Shown piece by piece: positions 11,148 through 21,577 of a DNA stretch of 64,000 nucleotides. Under the pieces are notes generated by a model. That model had not been told where the DNA came from and did no database searches. It saw only the letters and a program-made list of their open reading frames with translations. Position numbers and translations under genes: made by a program. Source of the stretch: Rutpela maculata (Eukaryota; Arthropoda; Insecta; Coleoptera; Cerambycidae); assembly GCA_936432065.2 (NCBI GenBank), contig OW386292.2, forward strand, positions 17,018,918-17,082,917. The letters are read 5' to 3'. Position 1 is the stretch's first letter, and every line of letters begins with the position of its first letter.

Positions 11148-12145
11148 TTAACAACGAGCGCAATTTTGACCTGAAAAACCTCACTAGATAATTTACCTAA
11201 GAAAATATTATGACCCTACTTTAAGAGTAATGCATTTGATTATTACGGGTGTTGTGCTAATACGTACCACTCTATGTAGAATTTTTTCACTTAACAACGG
11301 TCTGTCTGTCAATTTTTTTTTCACTTCTTTGTACTGGGAGATTTAATCACCCATATTAATTGAATATTAGCTATATCAGTTAACTGTTGTTATGCTAGTA
11401 TGTACTACTCTCTGTAGAATTTTTCACTTAACAACGAGCGTAATTTTGACCTGAGAAACCTCACTTGATAATTTACTTAAGAAAATATGATCATATTTTA
11501 AAAGTAAAGTAGTATTACTATGAGAAGATGCCAGCACAAAATATGCGCAGAAACGAGTTTGTGCGCTCCATCATTCTAAACCAATGAGAAAGAATTACGT
11601 GACATTCAATGTCAACACCAGTGGCGGCGGTGCCCTGCAGTAGAGCGGCGGCGACGGTAATAATAATAATAAAACAACTTTATTAGGTAAAGTTTAGTAG
11701 AACTTACTATTCTTACACTTCTCCTGAACAAAGGTTACTCGTAACAGTTGGCAAGTTTTAATCTACTCCATTTTCACAGTTCCTTGACCGCGAAACTTTT
11801 ATTGCAATTACACATTCCTATACCCCAGATAAAGCTATGCCACTGGTAAAAATATTCGCGCATTTTGGCTCCGCCCTGGCATCTCCTCATAGTAATACTA
11901 GTCTAATACATTTGATTATTACGGGTTCAATTTATATTAATTCTCCTGAGTATCTTTAATAACTATGAAGAAAGATTATTTAAAGGTTAACGTAAGAAAT
12001 TTATATGACCATACTTTATGAACAATACGTTATTGATTATTTCGGGTACAGTCTAAATTAAATTCATTTGAATATTTTTATAGTGGTTAAAAAATAATTT
12101 ACTTGAAGGTTTACAGAGGGATATTATGGCCATACTTCAATAATT
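11131..12145. repeat. Degenerate ~120-bp repeat array
   Basis: Blocks resembling TGTAGAATTTTTCACTTAAC, ACAACGAGCG.AATTTTGACC, then TAAGAAAATAT.ATGACC and TGATTATTACGGGT recur at about 11131-11250, 11413-11507 with 11904-11925, 11930-12055 and 12056-12145. The first two share most of their length and the later ones are more diverged. The array is interrupted by the MITE at 11508-11903. No coding sequence is seen. Confidence 0.65.
11508..11903. mobile_element. Harbinger-type MITE with TAA target duplication
   Basis: TIRs AGTATTACTATGAGAAGATG and, at the right end inverted, AGTATTACTATGAGGAGATG bound 396 bp of non-coding DNA. TAA flanks both sides (11505-11507 and 11904-11906). Removing the insert rejoins the surrounding repeat (AAAAGTAA next to TACATTTGATTATTACGGG), which supports the boundaries. 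A 3-bp TWA target is typical of the PIF/Harbinger superfamily. It contains a short (AAT)n run near 11658-11673. Confidence 0.8.
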
Positions 12146-12905
12146 TATTGTCCCCATAAATTTGTCGATAAATGTAGACTTTTCAAGGGTTTGATGGGCC
12201 TAAGCACTTCAATAGTAGTACTCGGCAGACCCTTTAGTCATAAAGACATAAATAAACTTGGCTGGCAGGTACTTAGAAATGAAAGGGTACTTAGCTTTTT
12301 TGCCAGTGTTGGGTCGTTTGTTTATGCTCTTTTCGTTTCTTTATATACACCACTGGTCACTAAATAACGCTATATTAGTTATTTTCAAATATTAATTATA
12401 TTTCAACTTTGTTCTTTTGTTATGACGTATCGATTTACGCGGAACTTTTTGAGCTACAATTCAGAAGCTTTATCAAATTTGACGGAGTTTTCCCGCTATT
12501 TTCGCGTATAAAGTGGGAGCGTATCAGGCACACATCCGTTCGCTTCGAGGTCACAACCGAAGTCTAGTTTTTATCATATATATTTTATACATAATTTAAT
12601 CGAGTAAAAAATATATACCTGGAGGTAACTTAACTTCCATTGTTGGAAAATAGCAAATAAACTGAAAAACGACATTGATGGTTAATATCTTCTGAATGCT
12701 ATCTATACCTACGCTTTCTTTTTCTGAAAATGTAAATTATAACAGGTTTTTTGATAAGGTGGTAGAGGACTATAAAATAATCAAACATAATATATTATTT
12801 ATTTTTTGAATAGCCTGAGTGAGCACTGTCCGAAACATTCGACTGAACTAATTTTATAATAAAAATGTGCGACCCAAATGCCAATTATATGGAGGAATAT
12901 AAAAT
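12146..12905. other. Non-coding stretch
   Basis: No gene or recognisable repeat is visible. It is bounded on the right by the left tip of the fold-back at 12906. Confidence 0.4.
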
Positions 12906-13806
12906 GGTCCAGTCAACAGTGAATTAATGGATTTTGATGAAACTAGGGATTGCATTACCGGTTAACCGGTTAACCGGTTATCAGGACAAAAAACACATGA
13001 CGATAATTACCGGCTATTTTAATTTTTTACCGGTTATTTCGGTAAACTCTGAACTTACGATATGTCACGTATTCAACGTTTCTATTTATGTCACTGACTA
13101 GTATTCACTAAATACAGAGTGACTGTCCCAACACCAAGCACTTTTAACAATAAATAAATAATATTATAAAGAGTAAACTCCAAACACCAAGCCCTAAGAA
13201 ATACAAGAGAGACATTGACAATATCTTACGATAGAAAATTGAATATTTCACTGCCGCAAATATCCGTGGAATACATTTAGAATTATGTTATTACCAATAT
13301 CGATTGAGGAAGGGCATCTTCAGCTGTTGGTATTCTATGCACAAATATCAGACGACTGATAGATATAGCTTTGAAAAACTAACCCTTTTAACAGGCTTTT
13401 TTTAAAAATATTGTATTTTTAGATTAGGTATTCAGTAAATGCTATTTGAGTTTATGTTTATAATTTTTGTTATTTAAGTGGATATTTTTGTTATTTACAG
13501 AATAATTATTTATTTAAATTTATTTCATTTACATTTTTGTCACTTTGACAGCGATAAAAAAGGTGCATCGTTTTTATCACCGATTAATATATTCTTACTT
13601 TATTAACCAATCAAAACGTACATTTTCAAAAAAAATCGACTAATAGGATTTGTTTCAAGTGAGAAAAACGGCTATGGAGAAGTGGAAAAAAATCGAGAAA
13701 AATGTATGTTACTTTTTCGTAGTAGCCATGTGCCAAACTAAAAAACTCATTGAAATGATTAAAATCTGACATTTCACGTTTTTATCTTGATTTCTGTACA
13801 CAAAAT

Positions 13807-13995
13807 GAATGAGAAAAGGCGATTTGGTGATGTTTTACAAGAAAATATTAACGAAGCTGTGAATGAAAGTGTCCCAGTTAAAACGAGAAACTAAAAATTC
13901 TATAGGGAAACAATTTAAAGCTTTTTGCAAAGAGCATTATTTCCTCGAAAAAGATACGACTACTATGATGAACTTGCAAATATTTTGACTGACTG
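13807..13995 (+). pseudogene. Unidentified coding relic inside hAT
   Basis: From an ATG at 13810 the frame reads MNEKRRFGDVLQENINEAVN then a stop. Other frames continue with KNSIGKQFKAFCKEHYFLEK and ELANILTDWGYIMIKNI. The pattern vaguely resembles N-terminal regions of tyrosine-recombinase-like transposon proteins, but I cannot assign it. It is frameshifted and cannot be functional. Confidence 0.3.
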
Positions 13996-14141
13996 GGGTT
14001 ATATCATGATAAAAAACATTAGAAAATGTTTTTATTTTTTATTATAAATCGTTATTTTTAAAACATTAAATAAACAGTTTTGTTGTTTTAATAATTATTT
14101 GAGATAATATTTTTTAATCATATATTAATCTTAGTAGTAAT

Positions 14142-14357
14142 ACACACGAGGTTGATTTTCAACATAGGTAAATTTTTTTTTGAGTGACTCAAACCTATTT
14201 TCCATGAAAATTATGCTCGAATTAAGGGACATAGGGAAAATCGCTCCACTTCGTGTCGCAATTTTTTCATGCTCTTAATTCTCGAATAATTTTCATGGGA
14301 AAACAGGTTTTTGTTAAAAAAAAATTTACCCGGTAAAAAATCGACCTCTTGTGCATT
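14142..14357. mobile_element. Palindromic MITE, family C copy 1
   Basis: Inverted arms of about 95 bp: the left CACACGAGGTTGATTTT, GGTAAATTTTTTTTTG and CCATGAAAATTAT.CTCGAAT are mirrored at the right end, which finishes AAATCGACCTCTTGTG. It is 216 bp, non-coding, and nested in the hAT element. Its ends (CACNNGAG) resemble the next MITE, suggesting one family. Confidence 0.7.
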
Positions 14358-14549
14358 AATACTCGATAAAAATGCCTGTTCCTCAAAAGCAGAGTACATC
14401 TAGTAGTCGCACGTCACTTTAATAATTTTTAAGTATTGTGGAAACTATACTGTACAAATGAGTCGTTTTGGGAAAATTATAATTATTTTTAATAAATTAT
14501 TGTTGTTGTTCGTTCACATATTCTGTCGTTAATTTATTTTGCCAAAAAA

Positions 14550-14757
14550 CACTCGAGCTTTTCTTTTATGGATAAATTTCTTTTTAACTCAAAATTTTTC
14601 CAATCAGTAACTTTGCTCGAAAAACTGACATTTGACAATATCGCACGACCTCCGGTTTCGCGATGTTTTCATGTCAGTTTTTCTTATAAAATCACTGATT
14701 GGATAAATTATTTCGTTACAAAGAGAAATTTATCCGATAAAAAAAAGCTCTTGTGAT
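14550..14757. mobile_element. Palindromic MITE, family C copy 2
   Basis: Inverted arms of about 95 bp begin CACTCGAGCTTTTCTTTTAT and end, inverted, CACAAGAGCTTTTTTTTATC. They share GGATAAATTTCT, CCAATCAGT and AAAAACTGACAT. It lies about 190 bp from copy 1, inside the same hAT element. Confidence 0.7.
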
Positions 14758-15812
14758 TTTACTGTTGATAAAAAACCTTTTGTTTGTTCATTATATTAAA
14801 TATACGTATATAAAAATGTTTTTTGTTAAATTTAGATAATTTTATACATGGAAAAAGACAATTGCCATTTTCGCCACCCTAATCATCCATTCTAAAAATT
14901 ACCGGTAAATACCGGTTAACCGGTTATTTACATTTTTATTTACCGATTTACCGGTTATTAAAACTTCCGGTAAATTGCAATCCCTAGATGAAACCTTGTG
15001 CAATGTGTTTGTAATGACGTTAATAAAAAAGTTGAAGAAAAGATTAGAGTAGGAAATGATCGGAAGGGGTAGAAAACACCTCTTTTATCACGGGTTCCGT
15101 AATTTGCAGAATGAAGTCAAAAATGAAAAAAAAAAACAATATATTTGCCCTTTTTGGCCCGAAATAAGATCTTTTTATTATTGTGAATTTTTTCGAAAAA
15201 TGCATATGTTTCCCACTTTTATCATTAACAAATAAAAATTGTGAAAAAAAAAATTTCCGGAAAACTTTCTCACATTTTCAATTTAAAAATTATATTTAAC
15301 CCTTAAAAATGGTATAACTATATAGGTTTAATATTTTTTTATAATAATATATATAAATCGCGCTCATTTTTCGAATTTTCATGTATTTTTTAATATGCAA
15401 AAAATGTAGTACTTACATTATTTATCGTGAAAAACTGCCTGTAAATCGGAAAATTAGCAAGTTACAAAAAATTTTCAAGAGACAAAAAATGTTTAGAAGG
15501 CCTCAATGCATACGTCTGAATTTTTTTAAATTACATATTTTTAAAGCGCTGTAATTTCAAAGAAAGGGGTAGTTTTTCAGTTTTTCCGGAAAAACTCGGT
15601 GAAAACGCACTTTACAGAAAAGTTGCAAATAAAAAAGTCTTGTATTTCGATGATACATACACCTGAATTTTTTCAGATTTTTTTTTCAAGTTTTACATTT
15701 CCCCTCCCCCACTTTTAGGAAATTTTGAGTGGCCATATCTTGAAAAATGTGCATTTTTCGAAAAAATTCACAAGAGTAGAAACGTCTTATTTTGGGCCAA
15801 AAAAGGTAAATA

Positions 15813-17478
15813 AGGTGGAGTGGGGTAAGTGGGGACTAAAAATTTAAAAGGTTGACTTTGAAGTCACGTAACTTTATGGAAAATTGAGATACATTGGTGT
15901 GCTTTGAACAAGAAATAGATGTTATACTTACAAAATACCCATATATTATTTTTATTAATTCAACGGTGTTCTAAAAAAAAAAAATCAGTTCTGTAAGTTC
16001 ACCTGTAGTACCCACTTGCCCCGGTGACTGGGGCAAGTGGGTTTTTCATCTCTACTTTTCATATGAATAGTTATATTCTCAATTGGGGCAAGTGGATTAA
16101 TCTGCACGATTTTAGCTACAAAACGTTTTTTTCAAATCTAAAATATTCCCAAAATTATGGGAGTTCCGAACTTAAGTTAAGTTAAGGTATTTTTCTGGAG
16201 TAAAATAGTAAAATGCTATTAAACTATTTTATTGCAAAAACAGAACGAAATGATTTAAATTAAAGTTTTGTACAAAGAAAAAGTTCATTGGGCACGTTTA
16301 GGGAATGCAACCGCTGAGAATAATCACTCAACCTGATAGTGCACAGTACATCGCCCTTTTTTTTTAATGATTAGTAACAGGCTGAATTTTCGTGAGTAGC
16401 TTCGTTTTGACGAGACGCCCAACTTTTCTCTCTGCGAAAATTCTCGGTAGTGGTAGCTAATAGCAAAAATTATTTTTTCTATTTCACACGAATTAGACAA
16501 TTCGACAACCTGTCAAATTATGTTGTTGTGGACAAACACGAGGCTTATTATAATTAACTCGCGCAAACGTAACCAAGGCAATCGAAAAACAAACTCTTTA
16601 ACGAATGAAAAATATATTGCCAAAATAATTTGACAGATTGTTGAATTGTCCAATTTGTGTGAAATAGAAAAAATAATTTTTGCTATTAGCTACCACTACC
16701 GAGAATTTTCGCAGAGAGAAAAGTTGGGCGTCTCGTCAAAACGAAGCTACTCACGAAAATTCAGTTACTAATCACTAAAAAAAAGGGCGATGTACTGTGG
16801 ACTATGATTACTTTTTGATTCAAGTCAATTGTTGTGAGTTTGCTAAACGATGTAAAGCAAGTTTATAATAAATGTCACTGCAAGTGAGTTAAGTCTCACC
16901 GATGACTAAACTTAGCGTGAATTTTTGTTGTGGCATAAAACACTAAACAGTTGACGATTAGCACATTTTCAGCATTGTCGTTTAGGGAACCGTTGCATTC
17001 CCTAAACGTATCCATTTTATAACAAAATAAAAATAAAAAATTGGAAAAGGGGCAAGTGGGGACTAATCCCCACTTTCCCTTAAGGACTAGTTCCCACTTG
17101 CCCCGCCAACAAAAATAGCGGGGCAAGTGGGAACTATGGGGCTAAACTTGGGAAACAGGGCAATAAAATTTTTTAAAAATTGCAAGAAGTAACATTAGTG
17201 ACATACAACATCAGCAGTCTTGAAAGTTTGACATATTATAGTCTGCTTTCATAGATAAAAAATTTTAAATTTTTTGAAGACAACTTGAAAATCTCGATCA
17301 AATGTAGACAATTTCCAAATGAACAAATTGATGCCTTAAAAATGTTCCAAAATCTATACATACCCAATACGTTGCAGCTGCATGGAGATCTGAAGAACAA
17401 TCTACTGTTAGTTAAATTTACAAATAGGATTTTTCTCACAAATTATAATAAAAATACCCACTTGCCCCAGATCCACCT
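15813..17478. mobile_element. TA-flanked TIR element with GGGGCAAGTGG motifs
   Basis: The ends AGGTGGAGTGGGGTAAGTGG and, inverted at the right, AGGTGGATCTGGGGCAAGTG are flanked by TA (15811-15812 and 17479-17480). TA flanks fit Tc1/mariner-type insertion. The motif GGGGCAAGTGGG or its complement recurs inside, near 16013, 16030, 16087, 17048, 17093 and 17121. There is no transposase. A second inverted pair, CGTTTAGGGAATGCAACSG, lies at about 16297 and 16990, and a third fold-back sits at 16342-16799. Confidence 0.8.
16342..16799. mobile_element. High-identity fold-back MITE
   Basis: Arms of about 184 bp (16342-16525 and 16614-16799) are nearly identical in inverted orientation, starting CACAGTACATCGCCC and including GACGAGACGCCCAACTTTTC and TAGTGGTAGCTAATAGC. 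The spacer is about 88 bp. The near identity suggests it is much younger than the surrounding fold-backs. It is non-coding. Confidence 0.9.
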
Positions 17479-17679
17479 TATATCGTTTGTTTTTTTTTCA
17501 TCTTAAAATAAATGGGGTGTTTTCTAGCCCTTCCGATCATTTCCTACTCTAATCTTTTTTCAACTTTTTTATTAACATCATTACAAACACATTGCACAAG
17601 GTTTCATCAAAATCCATTCATTAGCACTCAAATTGGAGATTTTGATCATTTTAGCGCTCCGTTGACTGGACGAGACATT

Positions 17680-18158
17680 TTCATTGTTGAATGATTAAAA
17701 AGATAAATGCGACATAAGATCAAGGAAAAAATATGCAGATTATGCCATGACGTAATACTGCAGAGTATTCTAATTGCAAATTAAACATTTAAATTATGAG
17801 AGACCTTGACACATGTGATAATATGTATCTGTGTTGAAATATGACACCATAATTGCCTAGAATTTCGCGCAAACATATGGGAGGTTTTATTAGTCACATG
17901 GGAGCCTCTTCAATCGACTACGATATTTACTTTTTACGGAATTGAAAAGATTTATTTCGAATAATGCCCCTCATAAATCAGTTTTTCTACTGAAGCGTAG
18001 CACAATTATTGCAAATGGGATGCTCTTGGAAAAATTAAAGGTCATTTTTTATTTCTCAAGTGAATTAGTCCAACTCAGTATCTGCACTCTTATCAAGTTG
18101 CTTGTGAATTGAACAACCCATTAATAACTGCATTATGCGAGATCAACCAAAACAACTA
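17680..18158. other. Non-coding stretch
   Basis: No gene, repeat or RNA is recognisable. All frames are short. Confidence 0.4.
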
Positions 18159-18159
18159 C

Positions 18160-18740
18160 TATACAGGGCGGACCAAATTAGATGGGATTTGGGGTTTTCT
18201 CTAAAACTATGGCAGATAGACAAAAACCAATACGTGTCTTGAGCTCGATTTTCGAGAAACAAGCAATGGCGCAAACCGCGTCGTCTATCTTCGACTACCG
18301 AGCTACGTTTTTGGAAAATTGGCATTTTTGATGACCTCTATATATCTCAATTACCAAGTGTCGAATCGAAAATCGAGTAGCACATTCTTAAAGCACTTTT
18401 TTAGTAGAATCCGTTGCTGATAAGAAGAAAATTATGCATGCCTCAGTTTTCGAGATATAGACATAACTTGTGTTTTTTTAAATGGAACACCCTGTAATTT
18501 ATTCCATTATTCGATCACAACTTAAATTAGCTATCAAACGACATATCATTCATATTTATCTCTAGAAAAAGTGGTTAATTTTCGAAAAATTTAATATATT
18601 TGTGAGGAGGCCATGGAAAACTATTAACAACAAAACTTCTTATGATATAAAATAATTTTGCCAAAAATAGGAAAACTAAACTACAATAAATGTTTGAATT
18701 GTCTTCTGTTGACATCTATGCATATTTATCGCATTTCTAT
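18160..18740 (-). pseudogene. Mariner-like transposon 3' end, copy 1
   Basis: This is homologous along its length to 40315-40850, where the same 3' UTR follows a transposase C-terminus. Here the minus strand keeps only RRQFKHLL and the stop codon at 18681-18683, matching the usual end of these transposases. The 3' UTR follows, containing TTACAGGGTGTTCC (inverted near 18484-18497) and ending near ACAGGGCGGACC at 18164. Everything upstream of the C-terminus is missing. Confidence 0.65.
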
Positions 18741-18841
18741 TGAGAAGGCCATGGTAAAAAAAGAAAATCGAAATAAACGGAAATGTCAAAAACTAATTTG
18801 TGAGTTAATTGTGAGTAAGCATTGCGAGAGGTCAACCACTG

Positions 18842-19008
18842 CCGGAAATACGTGTACAAATTTTCAGGAATACCACGGGAATACTCGGGAATACTCAGGA
18901 ATACTCAGCAATTCACAGGAATACTAAGGCGATACTCTGGAATACTCAGGAATACCCCGGCAATAGTCAGGAATGTTCCGGAATACTTCGGAAATAGTCG
19001 AGAATCGA
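18842..19008 (+). repeat. 10-bp-period GGAATACTC array, copy 1
   Basis: About 15 degenerate units of (C)GGGAATACT or (C)AGGAATACT run in tandem. The array begins with CCGGAAATACG.GTACAAAT. A second array with the same leader lies at 21369-21500. A 10-bp period puts each unit on the same face of the DNA helix. The function is unknown. Confidence 0.9.
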
Positions 19009-19161
19009 GTCAAGGATATGCACCGGCTCATAGTCTTAGTGGTTGTTTGTGCCTTGTCTCGGTGCTTAGTGTAATTGTTTGCTAAAATTCATCATGATGA
19101 GTAAATACTTTAAACAAAAAATCCTGTTTTAAAAATAATAGTATGCTTAGTACCTATGTAT

Positions 19162-20067
19162 TAGAGATGCAACGGATATCCGGTTACTATCCGGCCACTT
19201 TATTACTATTCGGCTGGGCACCGGATAGTAATCTAATATCCGGCCAAAACCGGATAGTTAAAAAATAAAAAGTGGTATAAAAATGAAACAGTTTTATTAT
19301 TTTTCTCTTATCCTGCATTACAATTATTACTACAAACTGGCAATATCTATAGATTAGTTACTAAATTAATACTTAAAGTTTACCAATGGTAAATTATGGT
19401 GAATAAAGATAGATGAGTTTTTCAGCGTTTAGAAGTAGTAGACGATTGCGTTTCTTTTCGTATACGTTGCCAGCTTCTGAAACGGGCCTCTCACTGTATA
19501 CACTACGGCGAGGGCTGAAAGACATATGTTTACAAACTTTGACAAAGGTGTATACTGATTGGAGTTAGAATACCACCATGCGTAAGGGTCACTATTTCTT
19601 TGAATCCGTGCTCCTTTCAAATAATAATCGATCTCCTCGGCCATTGAACTTTTCTCCGAAATGTTTTCATTAACGCTACTATTTTTTCGCCACTTCCTCA
19701 AAACAGTCCCAAAAAGTGTTGTGAATATCAGCAGTAACATTATCTAGTGGGTTTCTCTTACTTTGTTTATTGGAAGGAGAAGAACCACTTTCACTATCAT
19801 GCTTGAATATGAATCATCACAACTATTTTTTTAAGCCTCCAGCAGAATAATTTGACGGAATTTTTCAGCCTGACTTTCATCGAAAAAACTTGTTTTAAAT
19901 CTGGGGTCTAGAAGAGTTGACAGTAAGTATTTTTTGTCGTTGAGGTTGTCAAAACGTGTTTTCAATCCAACTTTCAATGTAAGCCGGATATCCGGTATCC
20001 GGTCCAAGAAGTACGCCGGATATCCGGTATTCGGTATCCGGCCAAGACACTATCCGTTGCATCTCTA
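19162..20067. mobile_element. hAT element with degraded transposase
   Basis: 17-bp TIRs TAGAGATGCAACGGATA (19162) and TATCCGTTGCATCTCTA (ending 20067) are flanked by CTATGTAT and CGTTGTAT, an 8-bp target duplication with two changes. Multiple CCGGATA/TATCCGG motifs lie next to both ends. It is 906 bp, an internally deleted copy that keeps the C-terminal part of the transposase on the minus strand. Confidence 0.9.
19425..19985 (-). pseudogene. hAT transposase C-terminal relic
   Basis: Read on the minus strand from about 19985: LNDKKYLLSTLLDPRFKTSF (the LDPRFK signature of hAT transposases), a stop, a frameshifted linker with WDCFEEVAK, then AEEIDYYLKGARIQRNSDPY with AWWYSN and YTPLSKF (the conserved WW dimerisation block), CLSALAVVYTVRGPFQKLA and TYTKRNA. 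Order and spacing fit the hATC dimerisation domain. At least one frameshift and one stop disable it. The last open part is 103 codons (19429-19740). Confidence 0.9.
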
Positions 20068-20480
20068 CGTTGTATAATATATAATACGGTCGCAAAATAT
20101 TAAAACCTCAGTTCATATGCGGATGTCGGCCGCAACAAACCATTACTTCTTAAAATAGGAATCAGCAGGTAAAAAAAAACTATTCTGGTGTAATACGTCG
20201 GATTAAATGAAATTTATTTCAACTTTTCAATGACGTGTATTGTGTATTTTGGTATAACAATATTTATTACGTTAATGGGCTCATTTAATGAATTAATTTC
20301 ATTTAGTAGTCGTTACTTTGTGTTAGATACATTAGATACTTTTAAGTGGCCTAGGGAGGATGTCATCCTCCCTAGGATGACATCCATTCAGTCACACCAG
20401 AATGTTTGTTCTATGGTCCAGTAAATCTAATGGGGACAAACCCATTTACAATCCGAAGACGCGATCGGATCAATATAGAA
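20068..20480. other. Non-coding stretch with overlapping palindromes
   Basis: No gene is visible. At 20350-20376 CCTAGGGAGGATG mirrors CATCCTCCCTAGG. An overlapping palindrome at 20359-20386 pairs GGATGTCATCCT with AGGATGACATCC. Either hairpin can form, but not both at once. Confidence 0.6.
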
Positions 20481-20481
20481 A

Positions 20482-21010
20482 ACCGCTGCCCAATGAAAAA
20501 ATTTTGTATGTGGAAATAACTGTTTACGGAACTTTAACAATATAATATTTGAAATCTTCTACCCCAAAAACCCATAAAACGATACCCCACATCGGTAGTA
20601 GGGTGGGGGTGGTAGTGGGGGTGAATGACGTAAAAAAATATTTTGAGGTTTCTGGTTCTAGTACACACACTAAAACACATTTTTTTCATCCCCTTTAATA
20701 ATGGGTGGCAATAGGGATGGCTAATGCCAAAAATTTTTTTGAGACCTTAGCTTCTCTTGTATATACTAAATACCAATTTTATGGACTCTTACCTGCTTAA
20801 GCTTAATTTACGTATTTACCCCAAATTTACCCCAATTTACCCCCAACCCTTCGACGGAACAAGATGAAAATATAATCTAGTTCCAGATCTTATTAAAGTA
20901 CATATGTGTACCAAATTTCAAGCCAATATCTCAAACAGTTCCAGAGTAAACGTGCGCACAAAAAAGTTACATACAGACCGACAGACAGAAATTTTTTTTA
21001 AATTATAATT
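20482..21010 (+). repeat. Dispersed repeat family D, copy 1
   Basis: It begins ACCGCTGCCCAA, and continues with TTTGAAATCTTCTACCCC, ATACCCCACATCGGTAGTAG, GAGACCTTAGCTTCTCTTGT, CAACCCTTCGACGGAACAAG and a GACCGACAGACAG tail. Other copies are at 22938-23625, 61252-61712 (3' part) and 40228-40290 (head only). It is non-coding. The type is uncertain: the tail suggests a retroposed family. Confidence 0.8.
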
Positions 21011-21368
21011 AAATTTACTGGGTACCTGCACTGCAGTTCAGTGGGGGTTGAAAGTGATTGAACCCTTTGCCATGTTTTATAATCATGTTAATGAGCATAT
21101 TAATAATATATAGTGTTTTTAAACTCGTTAGACAACACACTGTATTATAAACATTTTTTATTTAAATATTAGATTCAAAGCGTTTTATTAAACAAATTTT
21201 ACCAATTAAATTTAAAGTTTAAAAATATATATTTTTTAAAATAGAGTTAAAAATAATAAATGTATTGGATTTGAACCATTAGTTTTGTAATTATTAATTG
21301 TCTAATAACAGATTTACAAAATATGAATCAATGTGAATTTGATAGGTTGAGGAAATACGAGTACACTA
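21011..21368. other. AT-rich non-coding stretch
   Basis: No gene or repeat is recognised in this very AT-rich interval. Confidence 0.4.
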
Positions 21369-21500
21369 CCGGAAATACGAGTACAAATGTTCAGAAATAC
21401 CACGGGAATACTCTGGAATACTCGGAAATACTCGGGAATACTCTGGAATACTCAGTATTCTCGGAAATACTTCGGGAATACAGTATTCCTGGAATACGTG
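21369..21500 (+). repeat. 10-bp-period GGAATACTC array, copy 2
   Basis: About 11 units of GGAATACTC(T/G) follow the leader CCGGAAATACGAGTACAAAT, the same leader as at 18842. The array ends with TCCTGGAATACGTGTACAAA. The two arrays are 2.5 kb apart in direct orientation, flanking the hAT element and repeat D. Confidence 0.85.
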
Positions 21501-21577
21501 TACAAATTTTGGGCCAGTGGTTGGCCCCTCGAAGCATTGTTAAAAATGGTTCAATTTAGTAATGGTGAAAATATGAT

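Larger units (their letters stand above)
12944..14986. mobile_element. Non-autonomous hAT element with perfect 8-bp TSD
   Basis: The ends TAGGGATTGCA and TGCAATCCCTA are flanked by GATGAAAC on both sides (12936-12943 and 14987-14994), the 8-bp duplication expected of hAT. Both subterminal regions carry multiple CCGGTT/AACCGG motifs, likely transposase-binding sites. At 2043 bp it lacks a recognisable hAT transposase. The opposite, uninterrupted arm of the host fold-back confirms the empty-site sequence. It contains two small palindromic MITEs and a possible coding relic. Confidence 0.92.
12906..17671. mobile_element. Fold-back element split by two later insertions
   Basis: The left arm (12906-12943 plus 14995 onward) is the inverse of the right arm (up to 15810 plus 17481-17671). 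Shared blocks are GTCCAGTCAAC at both tips, GGATTTTGATGAAAC, AGATTAGAGTAGGAAATGAT, and AATTTTTTCGAAAAATGC with GGGCCAAAAA. The hAT at 12944-14986 sits inside the left arm and the TA-flanked element at 15813-17478 inside the right. Without them the element would be about 1.05 kb. It is non-coding. Confidence 0.8.
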
